From: Rhodomyrtus psidioides
Lineage: Eukaryota > Streptophyta > Magnoliopsida > Myrtales > Myrtaceae
Length of the DNA stretch: 64,000 bases
Direction: 5' to 3'
NCBI GenBank assembly: GCA_021437785.1
Contig: JAILYB010000066.1
Location: 2,976,001 to 3,040,000, forward strand
Shown here: positions 1 through 12,400 of the stretch, one piece after another
How the letters are laid out: every line of letters begins with the position of its first letter
Numbering within the stretch: position 1 is the first letter of the stretch
The notes under the pieces: model-generated
What the model was told of the DNA's origin: nothing
Databases searched by the model: none
The model's input: only the letters and a program-made list of their open reading frames with translations
Program-made: the position numbers and the translations under genes

Positions 1-260
1 CCCTGATTAGCAACGTTTTGTATGCTAATGTCCGACCACCATGGATTCGGCCGAATTTTTATTATACAAGCTTACCCCAGTCTACTTAATTAAGCTCCAA
101 GCACTCAATAAGTCCACCCGTCAACGGTCCAAATTAAATAAATGAAAAGCATGATTGTCGGAAAATAAAATATGAATGCTGTTTTTTTAGAACTAAAACT
201 AGTTCTAAATTTTTATGCAAAAAATGATTAACATGAAAAATCAAAATTTAGGTGTCAACA
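1..260 (-). repeat. Fragment of a Tat-type LTR (5' edge)
   Basis: The last bases, read on the minus strand, start TGTTGACACCTAAATTTTG. That is the 5' edge of the LTRs of the three Tat-lineage elements later in this window. The edge abuts the broken end of the TRIM LTR at 261, so this looks like an LTR inserted into the TRIM. The rest of the stretch is AT-rich and I could not align it confidently to the other LTRs. The window edge hides the remainder. Confidence 0.4.
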
Positions 261-892
261 ATATTAACTGCTCAGTACCACATCAATTCTCCGGTGTGAG
301 ACTTCTGTAACACAACTCACACGTGCATCCTAACAAATTCCCCCTCACGTGTGAGTTCCAGTATTAGGTTTGCTCCCTCTTAATCCAAGTATCCTTCTGC
401 ACCAACTTATTTCAACTTGAATATTCATCAACGTCCATTGGGCCCGTTGCTATACCATAATATCCACCGGCCCGAAAACCGCATTGGCTCCATCTCAGTC
501 TGAATCTCTATCAACGCCCATCGGGCCCGCACTGCTACACTACAATGTCCACCGGCCCCGGAAACCGCGCTGGCACCAGATTCTTTCTTGAAATGTGATC
601 ACCAGATTCCTTCTTGAGATATTCGCCGGAACAGATCGAAAGCCCACCAATCAACTATCGGCTCTGATACCATTTGTTGGGTGCACGCAGTAGAAGTCTG
701 ATACTTTCACTCGGGGAGATCGCCAAGAGGGAGCTCAAGTCTGAGCCCGTCAATATATCCAGTTGGACCCACTTTTACTCAAAAGCTTAAACCAATGAGT
801 TATGGGCCAACTTGGGTATATTAACTGCTCAGTACCACATCAATTCTCCGATGTGGGATTTCTCTAACACAACTCACACGTACATCCTAACA
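261..892 (-). mobile_element. TRIM: miniature LTR retrotransposon
   Basis: Read on the minus strand, this has all retrotransposon landmarks but no room for genes. A 218-bp LTR (892 to 675) begins TGTTAGGATG and ends CACCCAACA. Two bases later comes a primer site TGGTATCAGAGCC (672-660) matching initiator tRNA-Met. About 310 bp of internal sequence follow, then a purine tract (346-336), and then a second LTR start at 335 that matches the first for about 75 bp before it is cut at 261. Terminal-repeat retrotransposons in miniature have exactly this layout and this primer. They are mobilised by other elements. The second LTR is truncated by the adjoining Tat-like sequence. Confidence 0.75.
660..672 (-). 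other. Primer binding site of the TRIM (tRNA-iMet)
   Basis: TGGTATCAGAGCC on the minus strand, two bases inside the LTR end at 675. This is the usual complement of the 3' end of plant initiator tRNA-Met. Confidence 0.75.
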
Positions 893-2179
893 AATGGTAC
901 TCAACCTAATACTAGTACATCACTAGTTATAAGTTTTTTTTCTTTGTCAGACACTAGTTGGTCTAATGGGTAAGAATAAGCTATTGAAAGTGATTGTTTG
1001 ATATTGCCATTAACCTAGACATGAAAAATCAGTATCATCTATTACATCATTGTAGGGTGATTTATACTCTTAATGCAATATAATATAAACTAGCAACGTG
1101 TTTATTCGTAACATAAACAAGTGATAGACACTTCACCTATATAAGCTTAGAAATGGTGCCCCTTCTTATGAAAGTTAGGGTTATTTTCTAGAGAGCCCGA
1201 AAAACAAAAATAAGCCCAATGCCATAATAGTGCTAAGTAAATTGTAGAACATTTTGTTGAAACGAGATATTAGTACATGAGCGGTATATCTGATTCTATT
1301 ATTTAAAGTAACAAATTTAAAGCTATAGCAAATTGTAACTTTGATAGAGTTTTGTGATACATGCACTAAATAAAGATTTAACTCGAAAGATTCATCTATG
1401 TATGTATATTTATATAATTTTTTTAAAAAAAAGTATTTTGTAATTTTGCTAAAACAAACAAAGAGATGACTTTTCTCACTTGGCGATTACTATTATTAGT
1501 TATTTTATAATAATACCACCTTTCAAAGATCGTATATGTTCAAACATAATTTTAGCTATTATATATTCAACGTTTTTGTTCAATATCCACTCACTTCAAC
1601 TTCCAATGTCATATCTTTCTAGAGATATATAGTTTTCTTTTCAATTGTTTCCCTTTGAGAGTTCTTAGAAAAATATCAGAATTGCTATATGATACTTTTA
1701 TTTCGAGACTTTGTTGTATCTTGTCAGTAATCATTAGCAATGTTATTGAGCGGTTAAGGAAGAAAGTGAGTCTGATTTTATTTCTTCTCATTTGGAATAT
1801 TTTTCACAACAAAGTAAACACCCATTGGAGGATCTTCATTCCTGAGATTTGGATCGAAATATGCCGATACTATCTCCCGCTCAATATTAAATGGCCGTAC
1901 TTTAAACTTTCATGAGATTTATTCTTAAACAAGCGCTGCATAACGTGTGTGAAATCTCTTTGAAAATCTGTGGAAATTAAAGTTTGTTAAATGGTGTTCT
2001 TACTTATAGCATATGTAGGTTATGAACAAATTCTAATTAGTGTGCTCCCTATTAGCAATTCAAATGCATATAAATTTTTCATAAGGTCACTTTTGAAAAG
2101 ATAATTATCCAAAAAGTCTTAAATCTATTGTATGGCGGCCAATTCGAATCACCCAAATCTTATCAAGCTACTTTGCCCG
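893..2179. other. Gene-free AT-rich spacer
   Basis: About 1.3 kb of AT-rich sequence between the TRIM and the second TRIM LTR. Short ORFs of 60-86 codons on both strands show no recognisable domain or start context. I see no gene, RNA or repeat boundary here. Confidence 0.5.
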
Positions 2180-2357
2180 GAAGATCGTCAAGAGAGAGTC
2201 TAAGTTCGAGCCCGTCATTATATCCAGTTGAATCCACTTTCTCTCAAAAGCTTAATCCAATGAGTTATGAGCCGATTTGGATATATTAATTGCTCTACAC
2301 CACATCAATTCTCTGATGTGGGACTTCTCTAACACTACTCACATGTACATCCTAACA
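2180..2357 (-). repeat. Second TRIM LTR, truncated
   Basis: Starting at 2357 and reading the minus strand, the TGTTAGGATGTACATGTGAG start and the following 175 bases align with the TRIM LTR at 675-892, with scattered substitutions. They include the shared block around the start of ATTGATGTGG and the AAGCTTTTGAG segment. The match fades near 2180, before the LTR end, so no primer site follows. Its 5' edge at 2357/2358 directly interrupts a GDSL coding fragment. Confidence 0.65.
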
Positions 2358-2475
2358 TCACCCGTGGATTTCACTCCAAGAAAATCCTTGCCGTACGGAG
2401 GGTAATTGCATTTGGTCACGGTCTTGAGATCACTGTTGTTGCCACAGTCGAGAATCAATTGATAATGCACGTTGG
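2358..2475 (-). pseudogene. GDSL esterase exon-1 fragment
   Basis: On the minus strand this reads as the piece of a GDSL esterase/lipase first exon just after the catalytic block: GNNSDLKTVTKCNYPPYG, then KDFLGVKSTG. It is parallel to GNNNNMSTLVKCDFPPYG in the intact gene next door. The GDS motif itself is degraded (the upstream residues read LILDCGNN), and the reading frame ends where the TRIM LTR begins. It lies 0.5 kb beyond the stop codon of the intact gene, on the same strand. A broken tandem duplicate is the simplest explanation. No other exons of this copy are visible. Confidence 0.7.
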
Positions 2476-2962
2476 GCCTTGGATTAGAATGATTATAAAT
2501 GGGTCCAATTTTTTTTTTTTGGAGGTTTAGACTAATATGCAATAGATCCATCTTGCTTCATTTTGCGAAACATAAGTACTTGACGCGTGCAATCGCAACT
2601 TTCTTACTACCTTGTTTTCTAATTTATATGAATTAAATAAAAATATCACTATTCCGATTTACGCATGCTGATGATATCCAATGAAACACTTTTATCTGCG
2701 AAAGAGACGGATGCGATTCTTAAGATGGAAAACTGTTGTTTGTGTGTCGTACGTAGGCATGGAAAATATGAAGCGAACAAAAGATTAGTGCATGGAAAAA
2801 GCAACACTGAAGATGTTGGTAGACTTCATAAAATCTCTTGATCCAAATCACGACTCGAGTCATACAAGAAGAAGTTGGTTTCTGGGGAGGACGCGTTCCA
2901 CATCGAATCAAACTGATGATGGAGTTCCATGGATGTACATGATAATCTCATCTTTGGTCAAC

Positions 2963-5900
2963 TCAGAAGAACTTATTGAGATATTTAGTGATGAGGGGAG
3001 CCACTAGGGTTTTGTATGCTTTCTCCGTGGGGTGGTAGCTGTCCCAAAACACGTAGTCGGACACGTCTGTGCACGTGGACGGAGTCAGTTTGTTGCATAG
3101 TATTGCCACCTCGATGTTCCCCGTCCCGCAGCAACCCTTGTCCGCAACTACAAAACCTGGTTCGATTCATTAAAACAGAGAGAATCGTTAATCCATCTCT
3201 ATTCATGCACTATAATGTTAGAGCAGAGCTTAAACATGTATCAAGAAGATCTTATGATTGTTCATGCCAATTGCCAAAAGGGGTGATAACACATGAAGGA
3301 CGATAATCTATCCTTCGATAACGGTGAAAGAGTACTCAATTTTAGAATCATATAGGGAATCGTAGATATATTGTTCATTGCTCGCTTTAAATTCATTCAT
3401 GTGATTCGAATTTCGAAAACATTATGTCCTTTAAAAAGTCATGATATTAATTTTACAAAAGGTTTTTGGTTTCCTTTCTCCCTAACCTCTAATTGGTGGG
3501 CAGTAAGTTATAAACATCACTCATATTCTTACTTAATTAATAAACAATGACATGGATGTTTTTTGAACTTTTTTCCATGTCCAATGCAGTCCTTTAACTC
3601 TCTCTTTTCGATCTTATCCTTGAACTCAATGTGGTCCTTTCGTTAAAAATGCTAGCATTGTCAACTGATACTGTAACTTATGTTAACTTGACATTAGATT
3701 TGCCACACTGGCGTCCACATCATGTATATTTAGAGGAACAAATATTTGTTACCTCGGAAAAACGTGGTTACAATCCAGAGCATAATTTGACCTATTTTTG
3801 TTGTTTTGCCATGCTCGAGAGCTTGTAACGATAAACTCGACCTTCTATGGGCGATTGACCTAATATGACAAAAAATAATGTGCCTACACACCGGATCGAG
3901 AATCTAACGTTAATAGAAAAGAGAGAAAGGCATGAATGTATGGACGGGTCACAACTTCCTCTAATCACTCTTAAGATTAGTGGGTTAAAAGTTATGAGCA
4001 TCGTCCACCAGCAAAATTAAAGAAATATATAAGTACGAGCGATGTCCAAGACTATAACCCACTGATCAGATAAGTAGTTTCCTCCGGCTAAGTTGGAGGA
4101 AAACGTGGCAGCTTATGCACGTATGTATGGATAATTACGGACATGTCAGTTCGTTCTTTACAACAAAAGACGTATATTTCGTATTCGTTGGAATTCATAA
4201 GGTACTGCTTTGATCTTACCGTATTTTTTGGGAAATTGGATTAGGTCGAGGAGTGGGTTGTAGGCGTCAATGTAGACCATCTTGCTGTGGAGCAACTTGC
4301 TGTTGAAAGAGTCGATCTTGGAAGAGAGCTTGGTGTTGAACAACTGAGCCGCAGCGTTGTGCTCCTCTGCGCAGCCTCGTACTGCTCCTCCCGCTTGTGT
4401 CCTTTGGGAAGGAACGCACCCTATTGGCGGTGCGCTAAACACTGCTATTCTTCGAGCTCCGAGGTCATATAAATCCTTCGACAATCAAAGCTGATGTTAG
4501 GGTGTATTGCTAGGGTTTCTTGATCACTTGACAGCAAAAGTAGATGCAAAATTCCAATCATACTCAAAATTAGGTGGCTCTTGTGGAAGATAATAGGAAA
4601 CAGCTACCTGATGAAGCCAGGTCAGCTTCTATGTAACGATTTAACTCGCGCAACATCATGAGTTTCTTGTCATCGGGTTGCAGTTTTAGCAGGCTAACAT
4701 ATGTGGTCCAGATGTGCGTGTGTATCATCGTTGTATGTAGATGTGGCCGGTTCGGCGGAACCGCTAGTTACGGTTCAGGAACCGGCGGTTCCTGTTCCTA
4801 AAAAAGCCGTAACCGGAACCGGCCCTTGAAGAGGCGGTTTCGGTTCCGGGTCCGGTTCAAGGAACCGCCGGTTCAATTGTCCATACCTTTTTTTTTTATA
4901 ATTTATTTGCAATATAAACAATCAAATTGAAGGTAGTTGAGTGGTTTAGGGCATTTATTTCAACTAAAAGATCAAGGGTTCGAATCCAACTTCAAGCAAT
5001 TATCATTTTCTCTATTTTTTCTTTTATTTTTTTTAAATGGCGGTTCGGAACCGGCCCTTGAAGGCCGGTTCCGGTTCGGGCCCGCGGGCCCGGTCAAAGG
5101 GCCTGTTCCGGGCCCACGGGCCCAAATGGCCATGTCTAGTTGTATGTACTTATAGACTCGCGAAAAAGATATTGAAGCAAGGGCACTTTTAGCAACATAA
5201 TCCATTAAATCGTTCTCTCTGACCTTTCAGGCATCACCATTGAAAGAATTTCATATTCTAACGGGTAATTTATATTGCGCAGTCTGCCATGGATAACCAA
5301 AAGACAAAATGATACCTGTAGGAAATTGGAAGCTAACCCAACCATGAGGTCAGTATATCCAGGCACGTCGTACTGAAATTGCCTCACGCGAGCGGTGAAA
5401 TAGTTATTGGCGATGTCATCGCTCCCGGACACCACGACGTACAAGCTTTTGGCCAAGATGAAGTTGGCCTTCTCTTCTCCAACGTGACCTTTCAACCTTC
5501 CTATGTATTCTTTGAAGAGATCTAGCTGATCCGACATTGATATGACCGACTGCCCAAAGGATCAAACAATTTTTCACTGATGTTAAACGCAAAACTTGAT
5601 ATGAATTGCCCAAAGTACTAAATGAACATAAACATGATGTGCAAATTTACCACCATCTTGGGCGTGAGCGGATCAAATCCAGAGCCACCGGAAGCGAAGG
5701 TCACCCCGGTGACTAGGTCTTGATTTTGTAGATTCGGATCCAAGTATGCAGGCACTGTATCTTTAATGCCTAATTGTTCCGCTGAAATAGGAAACACATT
5801 AGGCAATACTAACTTACATACAAGAGAAAGTAATGTCTAAACCCTAAGCAAAATAACAAGATTTTTCTATTATTGTCGGACTGTCGATGAATTAATTACC

Positions 5901-6805
5901 AGATAATACGTGATCGTAAGATTAAATTGAGCCACGGTGTACTGCTATAATGTAGCTGAGGCGAGACTTGGATTCGGATGATTAGAAAACAAAGTTTTGC
6001 TTTCTTTTTCTAGATTATATCTAAACGTTCAAATTCTGAATCAATTAAAATCGGACGGTTAGAATTAAGAGACTACTGGGGGGAGAGAGACAGATTGGGT
6101 TGCAGTGTGGACTTAAGCGCTTGAGTTTTGAGTTTGAATGTGTTATTTGATTGAGTGGGGCTAAGGGAAAATGAGACGGGCACTAATCATTAATCAACAT
6201 AAAGTGAATTAAGTAGGTACTGGGAGCATATGTTCATTCCGTAATTATGAAAGATTTACCTACTCTTGTATGGGACATAGGTAGTACTAACCTCTTGTAT
6301 TATTAATATTTACTACAAAATCGTGCCAAACAAGAGATCAGGAAAAATTACCCACTTAATTTTAAACTCATTGTACGGATGTCAATTCAGTCTCGCACTT
6401 TTCGATTTTGTTATTTTAGTTCTAAAATCCTCGCGAGAAATTTCAATGTAATCTTTCTGGTCAATTTTATCCGAAAATTGATTCAGTTATCGCAGGTCGT
6501 CCTACGTGGCAAAATGGTGGCCGGAATGACTATATTGGAATTTCGCGCAAAAGGTTCAAGACTGCGTTGGTAAAATTGAAAAATTTAGAATTGAATTAGC
6601 ATCTGCATAATAGTTTCAGGACTGATTAGACAAGTTTTTTCTCGGAGACTAGCACTTTGGGAAGAAGAAAATTGATTGATTGTGCTACATGAGTTTTTCC
6701 GTGCGAGTCGTAAGGATGCAGCCATGCATGTGATAAAAACATGCTTACTCTCGGTATTATGTATGGTCGATCAGATTTATCATATTGATCACAAGTTAAG
6801 ATAAG

Positions 6806-6857
<52 letters not shown>

Positions 6858-7140
6858 AACCCATGAGGTCGGATGGCACTTTGCCGTCGCAGAATCTTCC
6901 CGTCGAGATGCCGCCTTTGAAATCCTCGCCGTAGGGGGGGAAGTCGCACTTGACGAGAGTCGACATGTTGTTGTTATTGCCCGCATCAACGATCGAGTCT
7001 CCGAACACGATAATGGCCGGGACCGTCTCGTTCGGCGGCAGCTTCACCACAGCCCTTGCTGGCAGAAACGTAACCGAGACAGACAACACGAACGCGGCTG
7101 AAAGTAATGCCGAAGAACAGAGGAGGTCGGAAGACGCCAT
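2963..7140 (-). CDS. GDSL esterase/lipase, EXL-like, five exons
   Basis: Secreted serine ester hydrolase of the plant GDSL (SGNH) family, 364 aa, the usual size. Exons on the minus strand are 7140-6861, 5781-5651, 5549-5316, 4475-4220 and 3156-2963 (280, 131, 234, 256 and 194 nt). All introns are GT..AG and the phases add to exactly 365 codons. Residues 1-30 are a hydrophobic signal peptide. Block I is FGDSIVDAGNNNN with catalytic Ser49. Block II is FASGGSG (122-128). Block III reads GSDD (179-182), the Asp variant of GxND seen in the EXL (extracellular lipase) group. Block V is DSYHP with Asp339 and His342. The ATG at 7140 is the first in frame before the signal peptide. The exon 4 acceptor (GTCGAAG) has a weak pyrimidine tract but restores family sequence exactly. 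The gene looks functional. The family acts on wall or cuticle esters and lipids; the substrate here is unknown. A truncated paralogue lies just downstream. Confidence 0.9.
4738..5138. mobile_element. hAT-type MITE in GDSL intron 3
   Basis: A 401-bp non-autonomous DNA transposon flanked by perfect 8-bp target duplications GTTGTATG (4730-4737 and 5139-5146). The ends are short inverted repeats, TAGATGTGGCC on the left against TAGACATGGCC on the right. The inside is rich in GGAACCG/CGGTTCC repeats and has no transposase. An 8-bp duplication is typical of the hAT superfamily. It lies within intron 3 of the GDSL gene, well away from both splice sites. Confidence 0.8.
4927..4996 (+). other. tRNA-like sequence inside the MITE
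   Basis: The ends TTGAAG and CTTCAA can pair as an acceptor stem. An A-box-like segment (TAGTTGAGTGGTTTAGGGC) and a perfect B box (GGTTCGAATCC) are in tRNA spacing. A four-pair anticodon-like arm has a TCA loop triplet. It is not a normal decoding tRNA. A captured tRNA pseudogene or SINE head is more likely. Confidence 0.5.
6809..6853. repeat. (GA)22 microsatellite next to a splice donor
   Basis: 45 bases of uninterrupted GA. On the gene strand it is a CT run starting a few bases after the intron 1 donor (GT at 6860-6859) of the GDSL gene. Confidence 0.95.
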
Positions 7141-7207
7141 GCTTCGCTCTTGCTCTCGGTATGTGCTGGTGAAATGGGAGGGAGAAGGAAGTGAACGTGC
7201 GTGCGCA

Positions 7208-7215
7208 GATATATG
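7208..7215 (-). promoter_or_regulatory. Possible TATA box of the GDSL gene
   Basis: CATATATC on the minus strand, about 70 bp before the start codon, the only TATA-like run at a sensible distance. It would leave a 5' leader of about 40 nt. A second candidate, GCTATATG, lies near 7255. Neither is a strong match. Confidence 0.3.
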
Positions 7216-7259
7216 GTGATGTTCTTGCTCATGGCATGAACGAGTTGTAGGTACATATA

Positions 7260-8631
7260 GCTCAGAAAACGGGGGATCTAGATATGATTAAAATATGAGA
7301 GGGTCTAATATATATAAGTATATATAGCTTGCCCTAACAAAATTTACACTTGTCAATCCTTCTAGAGTTAGCTAGTAAAAACTAAAGAGTCATAGAGGGG
7401 AGAAATTCGGTTGTGTTCTAGAAAGTGATTAGAACTACGTTTATAGCTTGACTCAACAAGGGTTTTATCACATTAGTTTATAAATCAAACTTAGTATTTT
7501 TTTTAATTCTAGCTAGCTAGTATTATCTTTAATTTCTTATTGTAATACATGAGCAAAACTCACTTGGGCCTTTGCCATATTGGGTTAGACTCTAGAAAAT
7601 AAAATTCTTACATGATCTGATATATCCTCTTAAATTATGAGCGAGGTCCCGGTGGACGCATGCTTCTTGCAAAGGGCAGACGACACCAAATTTCTCAATC
7701 CGGTTCGTGAAAATAATATATACTCAGAATGGCATTGCATGACTATTGTACGATTAAGGTGGTGCTGAGACATAAACATGGATTCTACAAGTCAAACCCC
7801 ATAATGCAACAGGTTTTAGCATGGCTGAAACGAGTACTATACCTTTTGTTATCCGTCCGTTTTGCGAGTTGGCGCCATAGTCATTTCCATACTTGGGTTC
7901 CTTTTTTGTTCATCAAGTTATTCTGAGTCTAAGGTAACGTTTTTAGCATATGAGGGGACATGGGCTCTAATTAGTATTTCCTAATTAAGGTTAGTCTTAG
8001 GACAGGAGCTATAGTTAGACTTTAAAAGAAATTTCTCTTTCGGGTTGGACCGACTAATGAACAAGGTTGGGTGATTGTTGAGGATTTGATGGGAGGGATT
8101 TTGTGGTTGCTGAAACGACACGAAGGAGGTTTCTAGTCACAACGATCGGCTCGAGGTGAGGACTCGTGAATTGTCTTGCGAACGTTGCTCGAAAATGGGG
8201 GGCTTCGTGTTTCTGTCCATGCAAAAGGTTGGTCGTCTACCTCTCCTCGATCCGGCAAATATTCCTAAATCCTCTGTTAATAAATTAATCAAACGACTCC
8301 CGAATTGATTAGCCAAATCTAGGATACGCTGAAACAAGCGCACGCTGTGACCTAATGTCTTGATTTCCCACGGCCGCGGTGTTTGGTCAACAACCTGATT
8401 AAAACCTGGCAGACATCCTCGTTGCTCGCTAGGTATGAGTTACCAAAGTTAATGTTGGCGGTTTAGCCCCTCAGTCGATCTCAGGAGAGGAATCCTTCGC
8501 TTTCCTTTACAGATGTCAGATCTTGCGTCACCCATGATTAGAAAGTTGTAAAATGACCGTGCGATGCTTGCAAGACAAAAGGGGAACACCGATTCTGTGA
8601 CAATTTTAATTTGCTAGATCCTGATCACATT
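7260..8631. other. Intergenic sequence, no gene seen
   Basis: About 1.4 kb upstream of the GDSL gene and before the copia element. ORFs are short and lack recognisable domains. The first 200 bp are AT-rich with TATA-like runs near 7310-7330. No repeat boundary is visible. Confidence 0.5.
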
Positions 8632-8636
8632 GTTGA

Positions 8637-9390
8637 TGTTGGGGAAAACGGGCAGCACCTCGGCACAAATATAGCCAATTCAGGATCAAACACTAACTCC
8701 CGACACTACTCCAATGCAATCCAGCATCAATCAACAATTATATCCAGCAAAAATAACCTCGCAACAACGAATATAATAGCGGAACGATAAAGAAATATAA
8801 CACCAAGATTTACGTGGAAAATCCGAATCGGACAACGGACGACAAAAAAAAAAACTCCACTAATCACCAAGAATAGCTGAATACACCAAGTATTTCCCTC
8901 TAGTCACACACTAGAGCTCAACAACAATATTTCAAGAGCAATTCCTCAAAATGGGCTAGAAAACCTTAATCGCAATAGGAGAGCCGGCGACAAATCTCAA
9001 CGAACGAAACCTATCAATTCGTAGATCTCAGTCTCACGAACAACATACTGAAATTTGAGCCGATTCCGGTAACGTTTAGCCGTCGAAATCACACCGGAAG
9101 CCGTTGCCCTTTCTCTCCTCCCCTGCCCTGCGTTCAACGAGAGCTTCCCCTGTTTTTTCACTCTCGGCTCACTTCTCTCTCTATTCTCTCGGTGGCTCTC
9201 TCTCTCCCCCAAGACACACGCACGGAGCACAAAGACACAGAAGAAGAAATAAAAAAAGAATGAATGATGGGCAGCCATCATTTTGTTTTTCGTTTTGACT
9301 TTTTTTTGTTTCTTTTGTTTTTGTTTCTTCTTTTAAAAAATAAATAAAATAAAACCGGCTGGGCCACACAAAGAGGCGTACCAGCCAACA
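8637..9390 (-). repeat. 3' LTR of the Tork copia element
   Basis: Aligns along its length with 13454-14225. On the element strand it follows the purine tract. It contains a T-rich stretch (9296-9330) and a CT-rich leader-like block that also appear in the partner LTR. Confidence 0.9.
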
Positions 9391-9406
9391 AATCTCCCCA
9401 TACGCC

Positions 9407-12400
9407 TCATGTGGGAAGTTCTATCATACCTGCTTTGCTTCTACAAGAGTCAAGTTTCACCATGGGCAAGGCTTTGGTCATCATGTCGGATCCGTTGTCT
9501 TCGGTACGGACTTTCTCAAGAAGAAATGACTTCTCTTCTAACTTCTCTCGAACCCAATGATACTTCACATCAATATGCTTCTATCTTGAATGCAACACTG
9601 GATTCTTGCTGAGATAAATAGCACTCATGCTATCACAATATAGAATAAACTTTTCTTGCTTCAAACCCAACTCTTATAAGAATTTCTGCATCCACAAGAG
9701 TTCCTTGCTTCCTTTGGTGATAGCTATATACTCCGCTTCTGTCGTAGACAAAGCAATGCATTTTTGAAGTCTCGACTGCCATGAAACTGCTCCCCCTGCA
9801 AAAGTCATCATATAACCCGAAGTCGACTTTCAAGAATCACCATCTCCGGCATAATCAGAATCTGAGTAGCCGCTCAATTCAGGCTTTCCATTTCCATAAT
9901 ATAAGCAAAATCTAGAAGTGCCTCTAAGATACCGAAAAATCAATTTCACAGCATTCCAATGCTCTTTACTTGGATTTGAGAGAAATCTACTCACAACACC
10001 AATTGCATGAGCAATATCTGGTCTTGTGCAAACCATGACATACATCAAACTACCCACGACAGATGCATAAGGAACTTTCATCATCTCTTCCTTCTCTTTC
10101 TCACTCGTAGAACATTCATTGCTACTCAATTTAAAGTGACCAGCAAGTGGAGTACTTATCGGTTTACATGTGCTCATGTTGAATCTTTCAAGCACCTTTT
10201 CAATATACTTCTCTTGAGATAGCAATAGTTTTCTATTCTTCTTATCACGAGTAATTCTCATGCCAAGGATTTGCTTAGCTGACCCTAGATCCTTCATCGC
10301 AAAAGCCTTACTCAACTCACTTTTCAAGCTCTTGATTTTGTTAGCATCATGCCCAACTATCAATATATCATCCACATAAAGCAGGAGGATAATAAAATCA
10401 TCATCTGAAAATCTTTTCAAAAAGACACAAGAATCTGAAGTTGTCTTATCATATCCATGAGCTTCCATGAATGAATCAAACTTCAAGTACCACTGTCTTG
10501 GCACTTGCTTGAGACCATATAGACTTTTTCTCAATCTACATACAAGATGCTCCTTGCCTTTAACTTTAAAACCTTTCGGTTGCTCCATGTATATTTCTTC
10601 TTCTATGTCTCCATGAAGAAAAGCTGTCTCTACATCAAGTTGTTCGATTTCTAAATTCAAACTGGCGGCCAAACCAAGAACAACTCTAATAGAAGACATT
10701 TTCACAACCGGTGAAAAAATCTCTTCAAAGTCGATTCCCTTCTTCTGATGAAAACCCTTCACAACAAGCCTAACCTTGTATCGCGGCTTCAAACTATTTT
10801 CTTCTGTTTTTAACTTATACACCCACTTATTTGTGAGTATCCTCTTGCCCTTAGGCAACTTCACCAACTCAAATGTATGGTTCTCATGCAAAGATTTGAA
10901 CTCATCTTGCATAGCTTCGTGCCACTTATTCTTTTGATCGTATGACATAGCCTCTTCATAAGTTTCAGGCTCTCCTGCATCAGTAAGTAACACATACTCA
11001 TGTGGCTGATATCTTTGTGAAGGTCTACGCTCTCTTTCTGATCTTCTAACTTGAGGTTGGACTACTTCTTCTTGCTCAACTGTTTGCTCTTGCTCAACTG
11101 ATTATTTTGTCTCAACTGTTTCACATGTCTCAGCTGAAGAACTAACATTCTGTGAGGATTCATCTGCTTCACGATTTCCCTGCACTTCTCCCCCGTGATT
11201 TTCACCCAATACGGTAGGAGGATTTGAGCTGAAACTGACAGTGTGTTGAGCTGCATTCTTTGGCTTCTCTAGCTTTTCTATGTCTTTAATGGTCTGATGC
11301 TCAAAGAATACCACATCTCGGCTTCTAATAACTTTCTTTGTAGCTGGATCCCATAATCTGTAGCCAAACTCTTCATGTCCATAACCCAAGAAGATACATT
11401 GTTTAGACCTGTTATCAAGCTTGGACCTCTCATCTCTCGGAACATGCACAAATGCCCGGCAACCAAACACCCTAAGATAACTGTAGGAGACATCTTTACC
11501 ACTCCAAACTATTTGTGGAACATCTCCCTTAAGAGGAACCGATGGAGAAAGATTTATCAAGTCAACTGCCGTTCTCATCGTCTCTCCCCAGAATGGCGTA
11601 TGTAATTTCGCATGAGACAGCATACATCGAATTCGATCATTAATCGTCCGGTTCATTCTCTCTGCTACTCCATTCTGCTGTGGTGTTTTGAGAACTGTCT
11701 TCTCAAGCTTGATACCATAGTCCCTGCAGTAATGCTCAAACTGTCCTCTATATTCACCACCGTCGTCAGCTCGAGCACATTTCAACTTTTTCCCTATCTC
11801 TTTTTCAACACTGATATGAAATTGTTTGAAGGCTGCAAGCACCTGATCTTTTGATTTTAAAGAAAAAGTTCACACTTTTCTAGAGCAATCATCAATAAAT
11901 GTGACAAAATACAATGCACCACCAAGTGTTCTAGCATCCATGCTGCAAACATCAATGTGAACTAAATCAAGTACATTAGATTTTGTGTGTGGAGACGAAC
12001 TATGAAATGAGAATCGATGTTGCTTACCCGTGAGACAATGAGTACATTCCGTCAGATTTTTCTCCTTTAATGGTAGAAGATTCTTCTTAGCAAGAGCTTC
12101 AAGCCCTTTTTTGCTAAGATGACCAAGCCTCATATGCCATAAGTCAACTAAGGAATCCTCCACTGCATTTACCTCTTGTCGCATCAAATTTGCTTGCATG
12201 ATATAAAGACTACATGTATTCTTGCCCTTTGCCATCACCATAGAGCCTTTAGTCAATTTACATTTGCCATCATAGAAGGAATTACAATAACCATCGTCAT
12301 CTAAGCACTTGTGGAGATCAAGTGAAGTCGAATATCTGGAACATGTCTCACATTTTTCAGAAGTAAAGTGTATCCCATATCGATCTCCAGATAAACATCT

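Noticed and set aside
4927..4996. A functional suppressor tRNA with a TCA anticodon
   Set aside because: The D arm and anticodon stem are irregular and it lies inside a MITE. A tRNA-derived pseudogene fits better.
6626..6989. Ser/Leu-repeat ORFs across the GA tract
   Set aside because: They are translations of the microsatellite and overlap GDSL exon 1 in the wrong frames or read into the intron.
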